Source: Prorocentrum cordatum
Taxonomy: Eukaryota > Sar > Dinophyceae > Prorocentrales > Prorocentraceae
Assembly (NCBI GenBank): GCA_963575745.1
Contig: CAUYUJ010015033.1
Coordinates: 293,756-338,755 of the forward strand
Direction: 5' to 3'
DNA: 45,000 nt
Positions 18,925 through 29,548 of the stretch are shown here, one piece after another. Below the pieces are notes generated by a model. The model did no database searches. It saw only the letters and a program-made list of their open reading frames with translations, and was not told the DNA's origin. Position numbers and translations under genes: made by a program. Within the stretch, counting starts at the first letter, position 1; each line of letters begins with the position of its first letter.

Positions 18925-20172
18925 GGGTCGCGTTGCGTTTTCCGCGTTTGGGCTGCCAGCTGTCCAGAACCCCGCGTTGTCCTTGCGTGGACCGCTCGTT
19001 GTCCACGCGTTGCCGCCCGTCCCTGTGCCCTGGCTGCAAGAACTTATTACGCCGCAGCTCTCTGTTGGGAGCTTTGGTCTCATCAGCTCGATTACGTCAC
19101 CGCTCGCTCTTGGGAGCCGCGGTGCTAAGAGCCTTTGGGAGTATTATGGGCCTCTTGGGGGGCTCTTGGGGAGCCTCTTGGGTGCCTCTTGGGGACCTTT
19201 TGGGGCTTCTCGGGGGCCTCTTGGGGCCTCCTGGGAGCTTCTGGGTGGCGGGGGTGAAGGGACTAGGCTGCCTTTGGCCGTCTTTGGGCTCTCTTGGGGG
19301 CCTCTTGGGGCCTTCTTGGGGCCGTCCTGGGGCCGTCTTGGGCCGTCTTGGCGCCTCTTGGGCCGTCTTGGCGCCCTCTTGGGCCGTTTTTGGGCCCTCT
19401 TGGGGGCCTCTTGGGCCTTCTTGGGGCGCTCTTAGGGGCCTCTTGGACAGTCTTGGGCGCCTCTTGGCCCGTCTTGGCGCCCTCTTGGGCTATTTTGGGG
19501 GCCTCTTGGGAACATCTTGGGCCGTCTTGGGGCGGTCTTTGGGGCCTCCTGGACCGTCTTCAACGCCATGAAAGGCGAAAAGCCGTATATGCTAGAAATG
19601 TACGTTTTCCTTCAGAAAATCAATGATTTTGGCCTCGTGAGGCCCTCTTGGGACGCCTCGTGGGCGCCTCCTGGGGCGTCGTGGAGGCCTCTTGGGACGT
19701 CTTGGGGCCGCCATGGGCGGTCTTGGGCTCTCTTGGAGCGCTCTTGGGCCGTCTTGGGCGCTTCTTGGGCCGTCTTGGGCCGTCTTGGGCGCCGTCTTGG
19801 CCACTTCTTGGACGCCTCTTGGCCCGTCTTGGCGCCCTCTTGGGCTATTTTGGGAGTCTCTTGGCAACATCTTGGGCCGTCTTTGGGCGGTCTTGGGGGC
19901 AAGCCGTGTATGCTAAAAATGAACGTTTTCCTTCAGAAAATCAATGATTTTGGCCTCGTGGGGCCCTCTTGGGACGCCTCGTGGGCGCCTCCTGGGGCGT
20001 CGTGGAGGCCTCTTGGGACGTCTTGGGGCCGCCTTGGGCGGTCTTGGGCTCTCTTAGAGCGCTCTTGGGACGTCTTGGGCGCTTCTGGGGCCGTCTTGGG
20101 CCGTCGTGGGCGCCGTCTTGGGCGCTTCTTGGGCTGTCTTAGGCGCCTAAGACGGCCCAAGAAGCGCCCAAG
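18925..20172 (+). repeat. Composite satellite, leading diverged unit
   Basis: 18,925-19,130 is a diverged version of the head (CGTTGCCGCCCGTCCCTG and GATTACGTCACCGCTCGCTC). It is followed by about 1 kb of CTTGGGCC-type words in two sub-units, each ending in a TATGCTA-AAATGTACG box (19590, 19908). The unit closes with a 56-bp snap-back palindrome. Confidence 0.8.
20117..20172. repeat. Snap-back palindrome ending the first satellite block
   Basis: Two 28-base arms (20117-20144 and 20145-20172) meet at GGCGCC with no spacer and differ at one position. The orientation of the CTTGGGCC words flips at the centre. Confidence 0.9.
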
Positions 20173-20287
20173 AAGCGTTCTCCGATGATGCCTCGAGCGA
20201 AACGCTGTTTTTAAGCCCCGAAGGCCGTCCTACTCGATAAAAAACGAGGCGGGAGGGCAATTAGATAATTAGATCTCGGGCGTCGCG
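20173..20287 (+). repeat. Conserved tail-head junction of the satellite
   Basis: The tail box TCTCCGATGATGCCTCGAGC with GAAACGCT is directly followed by the head box TTTTTAAGCCCCGAAGGCCG and TCCTACTCGATAAA. The same tail box occurs at 41080 and the same head box at 42077, but there they are separated by about 950 bp. Confidence 0.75.
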
Positions 20288-20467
20288 ATGCCAACCCTCT
20301 CGAACTCCCCCAAGTCCAATTTCTTCCGACTAACGGACCGCACGCTAACGCGCGCTTTCCGTCATCCGGGCCCGCGGATGCCAACCCCATCGAACTCCCC
20401 CAAGTCCAATTTCTTCCGACTAACGGACCGCACGCTAACGCGCGCTTTCCGTCACCTGGCCCGGCAC
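20288..20467 (+). repeat. 90-bp tandem duplication
   Basis: Two copies starting ATGCCAACCC (20288 and 20378) with CGAACTCCCCCAAGTCCAAT and CCGCACGCTAACGCGCGC are almost identical. It is followed by a 36-bp duplication of the CCTGGCCC/GGCACAGAAACGG segment up to 20530. Confidence 0.9.
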
Positions 20468-21617
20468 AGAAACGGAAAGAGCGCTTCAGACCTGGCCCAG
20501 CACAGAAACGGAAAGAGCGCTTCAGAAACAGAAACCGAAATTACTCACACCACCGTTCGTACTGGGATCCTTGGCGTTGAGAGCTTGTTACGTCACCCCT
20601 CGCTCTTGGGAGCCTTGGTGTTCAGAGATTGTTGCGTTGCCGCCCGTTCCTGAGCCTTGGCTGGGCCTTGGTGTCAGGAACTTGTTACGTCACCGCTCTC
20701 TGCTGGGAGCCTTGGTCAGCACGTCACTCTTCCGAGCTAATCACGCACGTTATTTGGGCGTTAACCGTTCGGACCTCTTGGGCCCTCTTCTTGGGCTCTT
20801 GGGTGGAGAAGTGGGGGGCTCCTTGGGGAGCGTCTTGGGGCCCTTTTTGCGGATCGCTCTCTAGGCCTCTTGGGAGTCCTATTGGGGCCCTTGTCGGGCC
20901 CTTTTGGGGGCCTCTTGGGGGCCTCTTGGGGCTTCTTGGGGGCTCTGGGGGCCTCCTGGGAGCTTCTTGGGGCGAAAGGCTAGACTTTTCGGTTCGTGGT
21001 CCCCCTCTTGGGGCCGTCTTGGGGCCCTCTTGGGCCGTCTTGGGCGCCTCTTGGCGCCCTCTTGGGCCGTTTTGGGGGCCTCTTGGGAGCCTCTTGGGCC
21101 GTCTTGGGGCGGTCTTGGGGGCCTCTTGGAGCGTCTTCAACGCAGTGAAAGCCGAAAAGCCTTGTATGCTAAAAATGTACCTTTTCCAATAGGAAATCAA
21201 TGATTTTCGCCTCCCGGTGGCCTCTTGGGACGCCTCTTGGGGGCCTCTTGGGGCTTCTTGGGGGGCTCTGGGGGCCTCCTGGGAGCGTCTTGGGGCGAAA
21301 GGCTAGACTTTTCGGTTCGTGGTCCCCCTCTTGGGGCCGTCTTGGCGCCCTCTTGGGCCGTGTTGAGCGCCTCTTGGGCCGTCTTGGGGCCCTCTTGGGC
21401 CGTTTTGGGGGCCTCTTGGGAGCCTCTTGGGCCGTCTTGGGGCGGTCTGGGGGGCCTCTTGGGCCGTCGTCAACGCCGTGAAAGCCGACAAAGCGCATAT
21501 GCTAAAAATATACGTTTTCCTTTGGAAAATCTATGATTTCGGCCTCTTGGTGCCCTCTTGAGCGCTCTTGGGGGGGAAACCCGAAAAACATGCAAAAACC
21601 CTAGGGAAAACCCGAAA
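20468..21617 (+). repeat. Composite satellite unit 1
   Basis: Head with the hairpin arm AACGGAAAGAGCG, then the 45-53 bp sub-repeat set with TTACGTCACC boxes (20588-20710). The set is cut short: after GGTCAGCACGTCACTCTTCC it jumps to a unique bit before the CTTGGGCC part. Two sub-units of about 330 bp end at 21190 and 21520. Confidence 0.85.
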
Positions 21618-22862
21618 ACGGCCATTAACACCCAAATGTGCACGCTACCCCCCTCCCCTGGAACCCCTCCCTTTAGGGCTTCGCCCACACCAGAACGTCA
21701 TCACTCGTACCTCGCTCTTTCCGATAAACAGAAACCGAAATTACTCACACCACCGTTCGTACCAGGAGCCTTGGCGTTGAGAGCTTGTTACGTCACCCCT
21801 CGCTCTTGGGAACCTTGGTGTTCAGAGATTGTTGCGTTGCCGCCCGTTCCTGAGCCTTGGCTGGGCCTTGGTGTCAGGAACTTGTTACGTCACCGCTCTC
21901 TGCTGGGAGCCTTGGTCTTATCAGCTTGTTTACGTCACCGTTCGCTCTTGGGAGCCTTGGTGTGAAGAGCTTTTTGCGTTACCGATCGCTTTGGCGTCTC
22001 TGGGCCTTCTTGGGAGTCCTATTGGGGCCCTTGTCGGGCCCTTTTGGAGGCCTCTTGGGAACCTCTTGGGGGCCTCTTGGGGCTTCTTGGGGGGCTCTGG
22101 GGGCCTCCTGGGAGCTTCTTGGGGCGAAAGGCTAGACTTTTCGGTTCGTGGTCCCCCTCTTGGGGCCGTCTTGGGGCCCTCTTGGGCCGTCTTGGGCGCC
22201 TCTTGGGCCGTCTTGGCGCCCTCTTGGGCCGTTTTGGGGGCCTCTTGGGAGCCTCTTGGGCCGTCTTGGGGCGGTCTTGGGGGCCTCTTGGAGCGTCTTC
22301 AACGCAGTGAAAGCCGAAAAGCCGGGTATGCTAAAAATGTACATTTTCCCATAGGAAATCAATGATTTTCGCCTCCCGATGGCCTCTTGGGACGCCTCTT
22401 GGGAGCCTCTTGGGGCTTCTTGGGGGGCTCTGGGGGCTCCTGGGAGCGTCTTGGGGCGAAAGGCTAGACTTTTCGGTTTGTGGTCCCCCTCTCGGGGCCG
22501 TCTTGGCGCCCTCTTGGGCCGCCTTGAGCGCCTCTTGGGCCGTCTTGGGGCCCTCTTGGGCCGTTTTGGGGGCCTCTTGGGAGCCTCTTGGGCCGTCTTG
22601 GGGCGGTCTTGCGGGCCTCTTGGGCCGTCGTCAACGCCGTGAAAGCCGACAAAGCGCATATGCTAAAAATATACGTTTTCCTCTGGAGAATCATGATTTC
22701 GGCCTCTTGGGGCCCTCTTGGGACGCCCCTGGGGCGACTCTTGGGGGCCTCTTGGGGGCCTCTTGGGCCGTCTTGGGCGGTCTTGGGCTCTCTTGGAGCG
22801 CTCTTGGGCCGTCTTGGGGGGGAACCCGAAAAACATACAAAAACCCTAGGGAAAACCCGAAA
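21618..22862 (+). repeat. Composite satellite unit 2
   Basis: Full-length unit (about 1245 bp). The order is: GGCCATTAACACCC, GGGCTTCGCCC, head (right hairpin arm deleted here), five TTACGTCA-type sub-repeats (21770-21990), CGAAAGGCTAGACTTTTCGG box, GCTAAAAATGTAC box, and a second sub-unit ending in ATATACGTTTTCC. Confidence 0.9.
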
Positions 22863-23705
22863 ACGGCCATTAACACCCAAATGTGCACGCTACCCCCCTC
22901 CCCTGGAAACCCTCCCTTTAGGGCTTCGCCCACACCAGAACGTCATCACTCGTACCTCGCTCTTTCCGTTACCTGGGCCGGCACGGAAACGGAAAGAGCG
23001 CTTCAACAACTTGACCGAAATTACTCACACCATCGTTCGTACTGGGAGCCTTGGCGTTGAGAGCTTGTTACGTCACCCCGCGCTCTTGGGAGCCTTGGTG
23101 TTCAGAGATTATTGCGTTGCCGCCCGTTCCTGAGCCTTGGCTGGGCCTTGGTGTCAGGAACTTGTTACGGCATCGCTCCCTGCTGGGAGCCTTGGTCTTA
23201 TCAGCTTGTTTACGTCACCGCTCGCTCTTGGGAGCCTTGGTGTGAAGAGCATTTTGCGTTACCGATCGCTCTTTATTTGGCTTCTCTGAGCCTTCTTGGG
23301 AGTCCTATGGCGGCCCTTTTTGAGCCCCTTTGGGGGCCTCTTGGGGGCCTCTTGGGGCTTCTTGGGGGGCTCTGGGGGCCTCCTGGGAGCGTCTTGGGGC
23401 GAAAGGCTAGACTGTCGGGTTCGTGGTCCCCCTCTTGGGGCCGTCTTGGGGCCCTCTTGGGCCGTCTTGAGCGCCTCTTGGGCCGTCTTGGGGCCCTCTT
23501 GGGCAGTTTTGGGGCCCTCTTGGGCAGTTTTGGGGGCCTCTTGGGAGCCTCTTGCCCTCTTGGGACGCCGCTTGGGCGCCTCTTGGGGGCCTCTTGGGGG
23601 CCTCTTGGGCCGTCTTGGGCGGTCTTGGGCTCTCTTGGAGCGCTCTTGGGCCGTCTTGGGGGGGAACCCGAAAAACATGCAAAAACCCGAGGGAAAACCC
23701 GAAAA
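22863..23705 (+). repeat. Composite satellite unit 3, internally deleted
   Basis: Only about 843 bp long. It has the intact 13-bp-stem hairpin (22958-23000) and sub-repeat set. It lost the stretch between GGGAGCCTCTTG and CCCTCTTGGGACGC (near 23550), so both AT-rich boxes are missing. Confidence 0.9.
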
Positions 23706-24954
23706 CTGCCATTAACACGCAAATGCGCACCCTACCCCCCTCCCCTGGAACCCCTCCCTTCAGGGCTTCGCCCACACCAGAACGTCATCACTCGTACCTC
23801 GCTCTTTGCGTTACCTGTCCCGATACAGAAACGGAAAGAGCGCTTCAGAAACAGAAACAGAAATTACTCACGCCACCGTTCGTACTGGGAGCCTTGGCGT
23901 TGAGAGCTTGTTACGTCACCCCTCGCTCTTGGGAACCTTGGTGTTCAGAGATTGTTGCGTTGCCGCCCGTTCCTGAGCCTTGGCTGGGCCTTGGTGTCAG
24001 GAACTTGTTACGTCACCGCTCTCTGCTGGGAGCCTTGGTCTTATCAGCTTGTTTACGTCACCGTTCGCTCTTGGGAGCCTTGGTGTGAAGAGCTTTTTGC
24101 GTTACCGATCGCTCTCTATTTGGCGTCTCTGGGCCTTCTTGGGAGTCCTATTGGGGCCCTTGTCGGGCCCTTTTGGAGGCCTCTTGGGAACCTCTTGGGG
24201 GCCTCTTGGGGCTTCTTGGGGGGCTTTGGGGGCCTCCTGGGAGCGCCTTGGAGCGAAAGGCTAGACTTTTCGGTTCGTGGTCCCCCTCTTGGGGCCGTCT
24301 TGGGGCCCTCTTGGGCCGTCTTGGGCGCCTCTTGGGCCGTCTTGGCGCCCTCTTGGACCGTTTGGGGGGCCTCTTGGGAGCCTCTTGGGCCGTCTTGGGG
24401 CGGTCTTGGGGGCCTCTTGGAGCGCCTTCAACGCAGTGAAAGCCGAAAAGCCGGGTATGCTAAAAATGTCCCTTTCCCATAGGATGTTCGCCTCCCGGTG
24501 GCCTCTTGGGACGCCTCTTGGGGGCCTCTTGGGGCTCCTTGGGGGGCTCTGGGGGCCTCCTGGGAGCGTCTTGGGGCGAAAGGCTAGACTTTTCGGTTCG
24601 TGGTCCCCCTCTTGGGGCCGTCTTGGCGCCCTCTTGGGCCGCCTTGAGCGCCTCTTGGGCCGTCTTGGGGCCCTCTTGGGCCATTTTGGGGGCCTCTTGG
24701 GAGCCTCTTGGGCCGTGTTGGGGCGGTCTGGGGGGCCTCTTGGGCCGTCGTCAACGCCGTGAAAGCCGACAAAGCGCATATGCTGAACATATACGTTTTC
24801 CTCGGGAAAATCTATGATTTCGGTCTCTTGGGGCCCTCTTGGGGCGCCCCTTGGGCGCCTCTTGGGGGCCTCTTGGGGGCCTCTCTTGGAGCGCTCTTGG
24901 GCCGTCTTGGGGGGGAACCCGAAAAACATGCAAAAACCCGAGGGAAAACCCGAA
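23706..24954 (+). repeat. Composite satellite unit 4
   Basis: Full-length unit (about 1250 bp), very close to unit 2. The hairpin stem has one mismatch (CTTTGCGTT instead of CTTTCCGTT). A small deletion next to the first AT-rich box removes the AATCAATGAT word (24480). Confidence 0.9.
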
Positions 24955-26215
24955 AACTGCCATTAACACGCAAATGCGCACCCTACCCCCCTCCCCTGGA
25001 ACCCCTCCCTTCAGGGCTTCGCCCACACCAGAACGTCATCACTCGTACCTCGCTCTTTGCGTTACCTGGCCCGGCACAGAAACAGAAAGAGCGCTTCAGA
25101 AACAGAAACCGAAATTACTCATACCACCGTTCGTACCGGGAGCCTGGGCGTTGAGAGCTGGTTACGTCACCCCGCGCTCTTGGGAGCCTTGGGGTTCAGA
25201 GATGGTTGCGTTGCCGCCCGTTCCTGAGCCTTGGCTGGGCCTTGGTGTCAGGAACTTGTTACGTCATCGCTCCCTGCTGGGAGCCTTGGTCTTATCAGCT
25301 TGTTTACGTCACCGTTCGCTCTTGGGAGCCTTGGTGTGAAGAGCATTTTGCGTTACCGATCGCTCTTTGTTTGGCGTCTCTGAGCCTTCTTGGGAGTCCT
25401 ATTGCGGCCCTCTTTGAGCCCCTTTGGGGGCATTGGGGCTTCTTGGGGGTCTGTGGGGGCCTCCTGGGAGCGTCTTGGGGCGAAAGGCTAGACTTTCGGG
25501 TTCGTGGTCCCCCTTCTGGGGCCGTCTTGGGGCCCTCTTGGGCAGTCTTGGGCGCCTCTTGGGCCGTCTTGGGCCCTCTTGGGCCGTTTTGGGGGCCTCT
25601 TGGGAGCCTCTGGGGCCGTCTTGGGACGGCCTTGGGGGCCTCTTGGACCGTCTTCAACGCCGTGGAAGCCGAAAAGCCGTGTATGCTACAAATGCACGCT
25701 TTTCCATAGGAAATCAATGATTTGGGCCTCCTGATGGCCTCGTCGGACGCCTCTTGAGGGCCTCTTGGGGCTTCTTTGGGGGCTGTGGGGGCCTCCTGGG
25801 AGCGTCTTGGGGCGATAGGCTAGACTTTTCGGTTCGTGGTCCCCCTCTTGAGCCGTCTTGGGGCCCTCTTGGGCCGTCTTAGGCGCCGCTTGGGCCGTCT
25901 GGGGGCCTTCTTGCTTGGGCCGTTTGGGGGGCCTCTTGGGAGCCTCTTGGGCCGTTCTGGGGCGGTCTTGGGGGCCTCTTGGGCCGTCGTCAACGCCGTG
26001 AAAGGCGAAAAGCCGTAGATGCTAAAAATATACGTTTGTCTCGGGAAGATCTATGATTTGGGCATCTTGGGGCCATTTTGGGACGCCTCTTGGGCGCCTC
26101 TTAGGGGCCTCTTGGGGGCCTCTCGGGCCGTCTTGGGCGGTCTTGGGCGCTCTTCGGCCGTCTGGAGGGAGAATCCGAAGAACATACAAAAACCCTACGG
26201 AAAACCCAAAAAATA
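24955..26215 (+). repeat. Composite satellite unit 5
   Basis: Full-length unit (about 1260 bp). It marks a change of subtype: GAGCTGGTTACGTCACC and GGGTTCAGAGATGG replace the earlier forms. The CTTGGGCC part has three AT-rich boxes (25690, 26030 and remnants). Confidence 0.88.
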
Positions 26216-27284
26216 GGACCATTAGACCCCGCCTCTGGACCTCGCCCCTCCCCTGGCCCCCTCCCTAGAAGGGCTTCGCCCCTTTCCTCGCTCGTACCTC
26301 GCTCTTTCCGTCACCTGGCCAGGCACAGAAACGGAAAGAGCGCTGCAGCAACAGAAACCGAAACGACTCACACCACCGTTCGTACCGGGAGCCTGGGCGT
26401 TGAGAGCTGGTTACGTCACCCCTCGCTCTTGGGAGTCTTGGGGTTCAGAGATGGTTACGTTGCCGCCCGTTCCTGAGCCTTGGCTGGGCCTCGGTGTCAG
26501 GAACTTGTTACGTCACCGCTCTCTGCTGGGAACCTTGGTCTTATCAGCTTGTGCACGTCACCGTTCGCTCTTGGGAGCCTTGGTGTGAAGTGCTTTTTGC
26601 GTTACCGATCGCTCTTGGCGTCGCTGGGCCTTCGTGGGAGTCCTGTTGGGGCCCTTTTCGGGCCCTCCTGGGGGCCTCTTGGGGGCCTCTTGGGGGCCTC
26701 TTGGGGCTTCTTGGGGGTCTGTGGGGGTCTCCTGGGAGCGCCTTGGAGCGAAAGGCTAGACTTTCGGGTTCGTGGTCCCTCTTGGGCCCGTCTTGGGGCC
26801 CTCTTGGGCCGTATGGGGCGCCTCTTGGGCCGTCTTGGCGCCCTCTTGGGCCGTTTTGGGGGCCTCTTGGGAGCCTCTTGGGCCGTCTTGGGGCGGTCTT
26901 GGGGGCCTCTTGGACCGTCGTCAACGCCGCGAAAGCCGAAAAGCCGTGCATGCTAAAAACGCACGAATTCCCATAGGAAATCGATGATTGTGGCCTCCTG
27001 ATGGCCTCGTGGGACGCCTCCTGGAGGCCTATTGGGGCTTCTTGGGGGTCTGTGGGGGCCTCCCGGGGGCGTCTTGGGGCGATAGGCTAAACTGTTCGGT
27101 TCGTGGTCCCCCTCTTGGGGCCGTCTTGGGGCCCTCTTGGGCCGTCTTGGGCGCTTCTTGGGCCGTCTGGGAGCCCTCTTGGGCCGTTTGGGGGGCCTCT
27201 TGGGAGCCTCTTGGGCCGTGTTGGGGCGGTCTTGGGGGCCCCTAGGAAAGGCGGAAAGCCGTACATGCAAAAAATATGAGAGAA
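26216..27284 (+). repeat. Composite satellite unit 6, truncated at its right end
   Basis: The head has GACCCCGCCTCTGGACCTCG ahead of GGGCTTCGCCC. The right end is cut within a GTACATGCAAAAAATATGAG version of the AT-rich box and joins directly to the next head. Confidence 0.85.
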
Positions 27285-28411
27285 ACAGAAACCGAAATTA
27301 CTCATACCACCGTTCGTACCGGGAGCCTGGGCGTTGAGAGCTGGTTACGTCACCCCTCGCTCCTGGGAGCCTTGGGGTTCAGAGATGGTTGCGTTGCCGC
27401 CCGTTCCTGAGCCTTGGCTGGGCCTCGGTGTCAGGAACTTGTTACGTCACCGCTCTCTGCTGGGAGCCTTGGTCTTATCAGCTTGTTTACGTCCCCGTTC
27501 GCTCTTGGGAGCCTTGGTGTGAAAAGCTTTTTGCGTTACCGATCGCTCTGGGCGTCTCTGGGCCTTCGTGGGAGTCCTATTGCGGCCCTTTTCGGGCCCT
27601 CCTGGTGGCCTCTTGGGGGCCTCTTGGGGCTTCTTGGAGGTCTGTGGGGGCCTCCTGGGAGCGTCTTGGAGCCAAAGGCTAGACTTTCGGGTTCGTGGTC
27701 CTCCTCTTGGAGCCGTCTTGGGGCCTTCTTGGGCCGTCTTGGGCGCCTCTTGGGCCGTCTTGGCGCCCTCTTGGGCCGTTTGGGGGGCCTCTTGGGAGCC
27801 TCTTGGGCCGTCTTGGGGCGGTCTTGGGGGCCTCTTGGACCGTCGTCAACGCCGCGAAAGCCGAAAAGCCGTGTATGCTGAAAATGTATGTTCTCTCCGA
27901 GGAAATCTATGATTTTGGCCTCCTCGTGGCCTCGTGGGACGCCTATTGGGGGCCTCTTGGGGCTTCTTGGGGGGCTGTGGGGGCCTCCCGGGAGCGTCTT
28001 GGAGCGATAGGTTAAACTTTTCGGTTCGTGGTCCCCCTCTTGGGGCCGTCTTGGGGCCCTCTTAGGCCGTCTTGGGCGCCTCTTGGGCCGCCTGGGGGCC
28101 CTCTGGGGCCGTTTTTGGGGCCTCTTGGGAGCCTCTTGGGCCGTCTTGGGGCAGTCTTGGGGGCCCCTAGGGCCGTCGTCAACGCCGTGAAAGGCGGAAA
28201 GCCGTATATGCTAAAAATATACGTTTCCCTTAGGAAAATCAATGATTTGGGCCTCTTGGGGCCCTCTTCGGACGCCCCTTGGGCGCCTCTTGGGGGCCTC
28301 TTCGGGGCCTCTTGGGCCGTATTGGGCGGTCGTGGGCTCTCTTGGAGCGCTCGTGGGCCGTCTTGGGGGGGAACCCAAAAAACATACAAAAACCATAGGA
28401 AAAAAACCCAA
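27285..28411 (+). repeat. Composite satellite unit 7, 5' truncated
   Basis: It starts abruptly at GAGAAACAGAAACCGAAA, so the GGGCTTCGCCC box and hairpin are missing. Two sub-units with AT-rich boxes (27880 and 28215) follow. Confidence 0.85.
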
Positions 28412-29548
28412 AACGGCCATGAGAGCAAATCCGCTCCGGCTACGCCCCCCCTGGACCCCCCCCTTAAGGGGCTTCGCCCAACACGCAACGTCATCGCTCG
28501 TACCTCGCTCTTTCCGTTACCTGGGCCGGCACAGAAACGGAAAGAGCGCTTCAGAAACAGAAACCGAAGATACTCACACCACCGTTCGTACCGGGAGCCT
28601 TGGCGTTGAGAGCTTGTTACGTCACCCCCCGCTCTTGGGAGCCTTGGTGTTCAGAGATTGTTGCGTTGCCGCCCGTTCCTGAGCCTTGGCTGGGCCTCGG
28701 TGTCAGGAACTTGTTACGTCACCGCTCTCTGCTGGGAACCTTGGTCTTATCAGCTTGTTTACGTCCCCGTTCGCTCTTGGGAGCCTTGGTGTGAAGAGCT
28801 TTTGCGTTACCGATCGCTCATTATTTGGCGTCTCTGGGCCTTCTTGGGGTTCCTATTGGGGCCCTTTGCGAACCCTTTTGGAGGCCTCTTGGGAACCTCT
28901 TGGGGGCCTCTTGGGACTTCTTAAGGGGCCCTGGGGGCCTCCTGGGAGCTTCTTGGGGCGAAAGGCTAGACTTGTCAGTTCGTTGTCCCCCTCTTGGGGC
29001 CGTCTTGGGGCCCTCTTGGGCCGTCTTGGGCGCCTCTTGGGCCGTCTTGGGGCCCTCTTGGGCCGTTTTGGGGGCCTCTTGGGAGCCTCTTGGGCCGTCC
29101 TGGGGCGGTCTTGGGGGCCTCTTGGACCGTCTTCAACGCCGTGAAAGCCGAAAAGCCGTGTATGCTAAAAATGCACCTTTTTCCAATAGGAAATCAATGA
29201 TTTGGGCCTCCTGGTGGCCTCTTGGGACGCCTCTTTGAGCCGTTTGGGGGGCCTCTTGGGAGCCTCTTGGGCCGTCTTGGGGCGGTCTTGGGGGCCTCTT
29301 GGGCCGTCGTCAACGCCGTGAAAGGCGGAAAGCCGTATATGCTAAAAATATACGTTTTCCCTTAGGAAAATCAATGATTTGGGCCTCTTGGGGCCCTCTT
29401 CGGACGCCCCTTGGGCGCCTCTTGGGGGCCTCTTGGGGGCCTCTTGGGCCGTGTTGGGCGGTCTTGGGCTCTCGTGGAGCGCTCTTGGGCCGTCTTGGGG
29501 GGGAAACCGAAAAACATGCAAAAACCTAAGGGAACACGGCTAAAAACT
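28412..29548 (+). repeat. Composite satellite unit 8
   Basis: Complete head with an intact hairpin (CGCTCTTTCCGTT and AACGGAAAGAGCG near 28508-28550). The second sub-unit is shortened: the CGAAAGGCTAGAC box is lost between 29230 and 29245. Confidence 0.85.

Noticed and set aside
20985-21015. Possible RNA polymerase III B box in CTTTTCGGTTCGTGGTCC, suggesting a tRNA-derived element
   Set aside because: GGTTCG is present but the rest has an extra base compared with the B box, no A box lies at the right distance, and no cloverleaf can be drawn.
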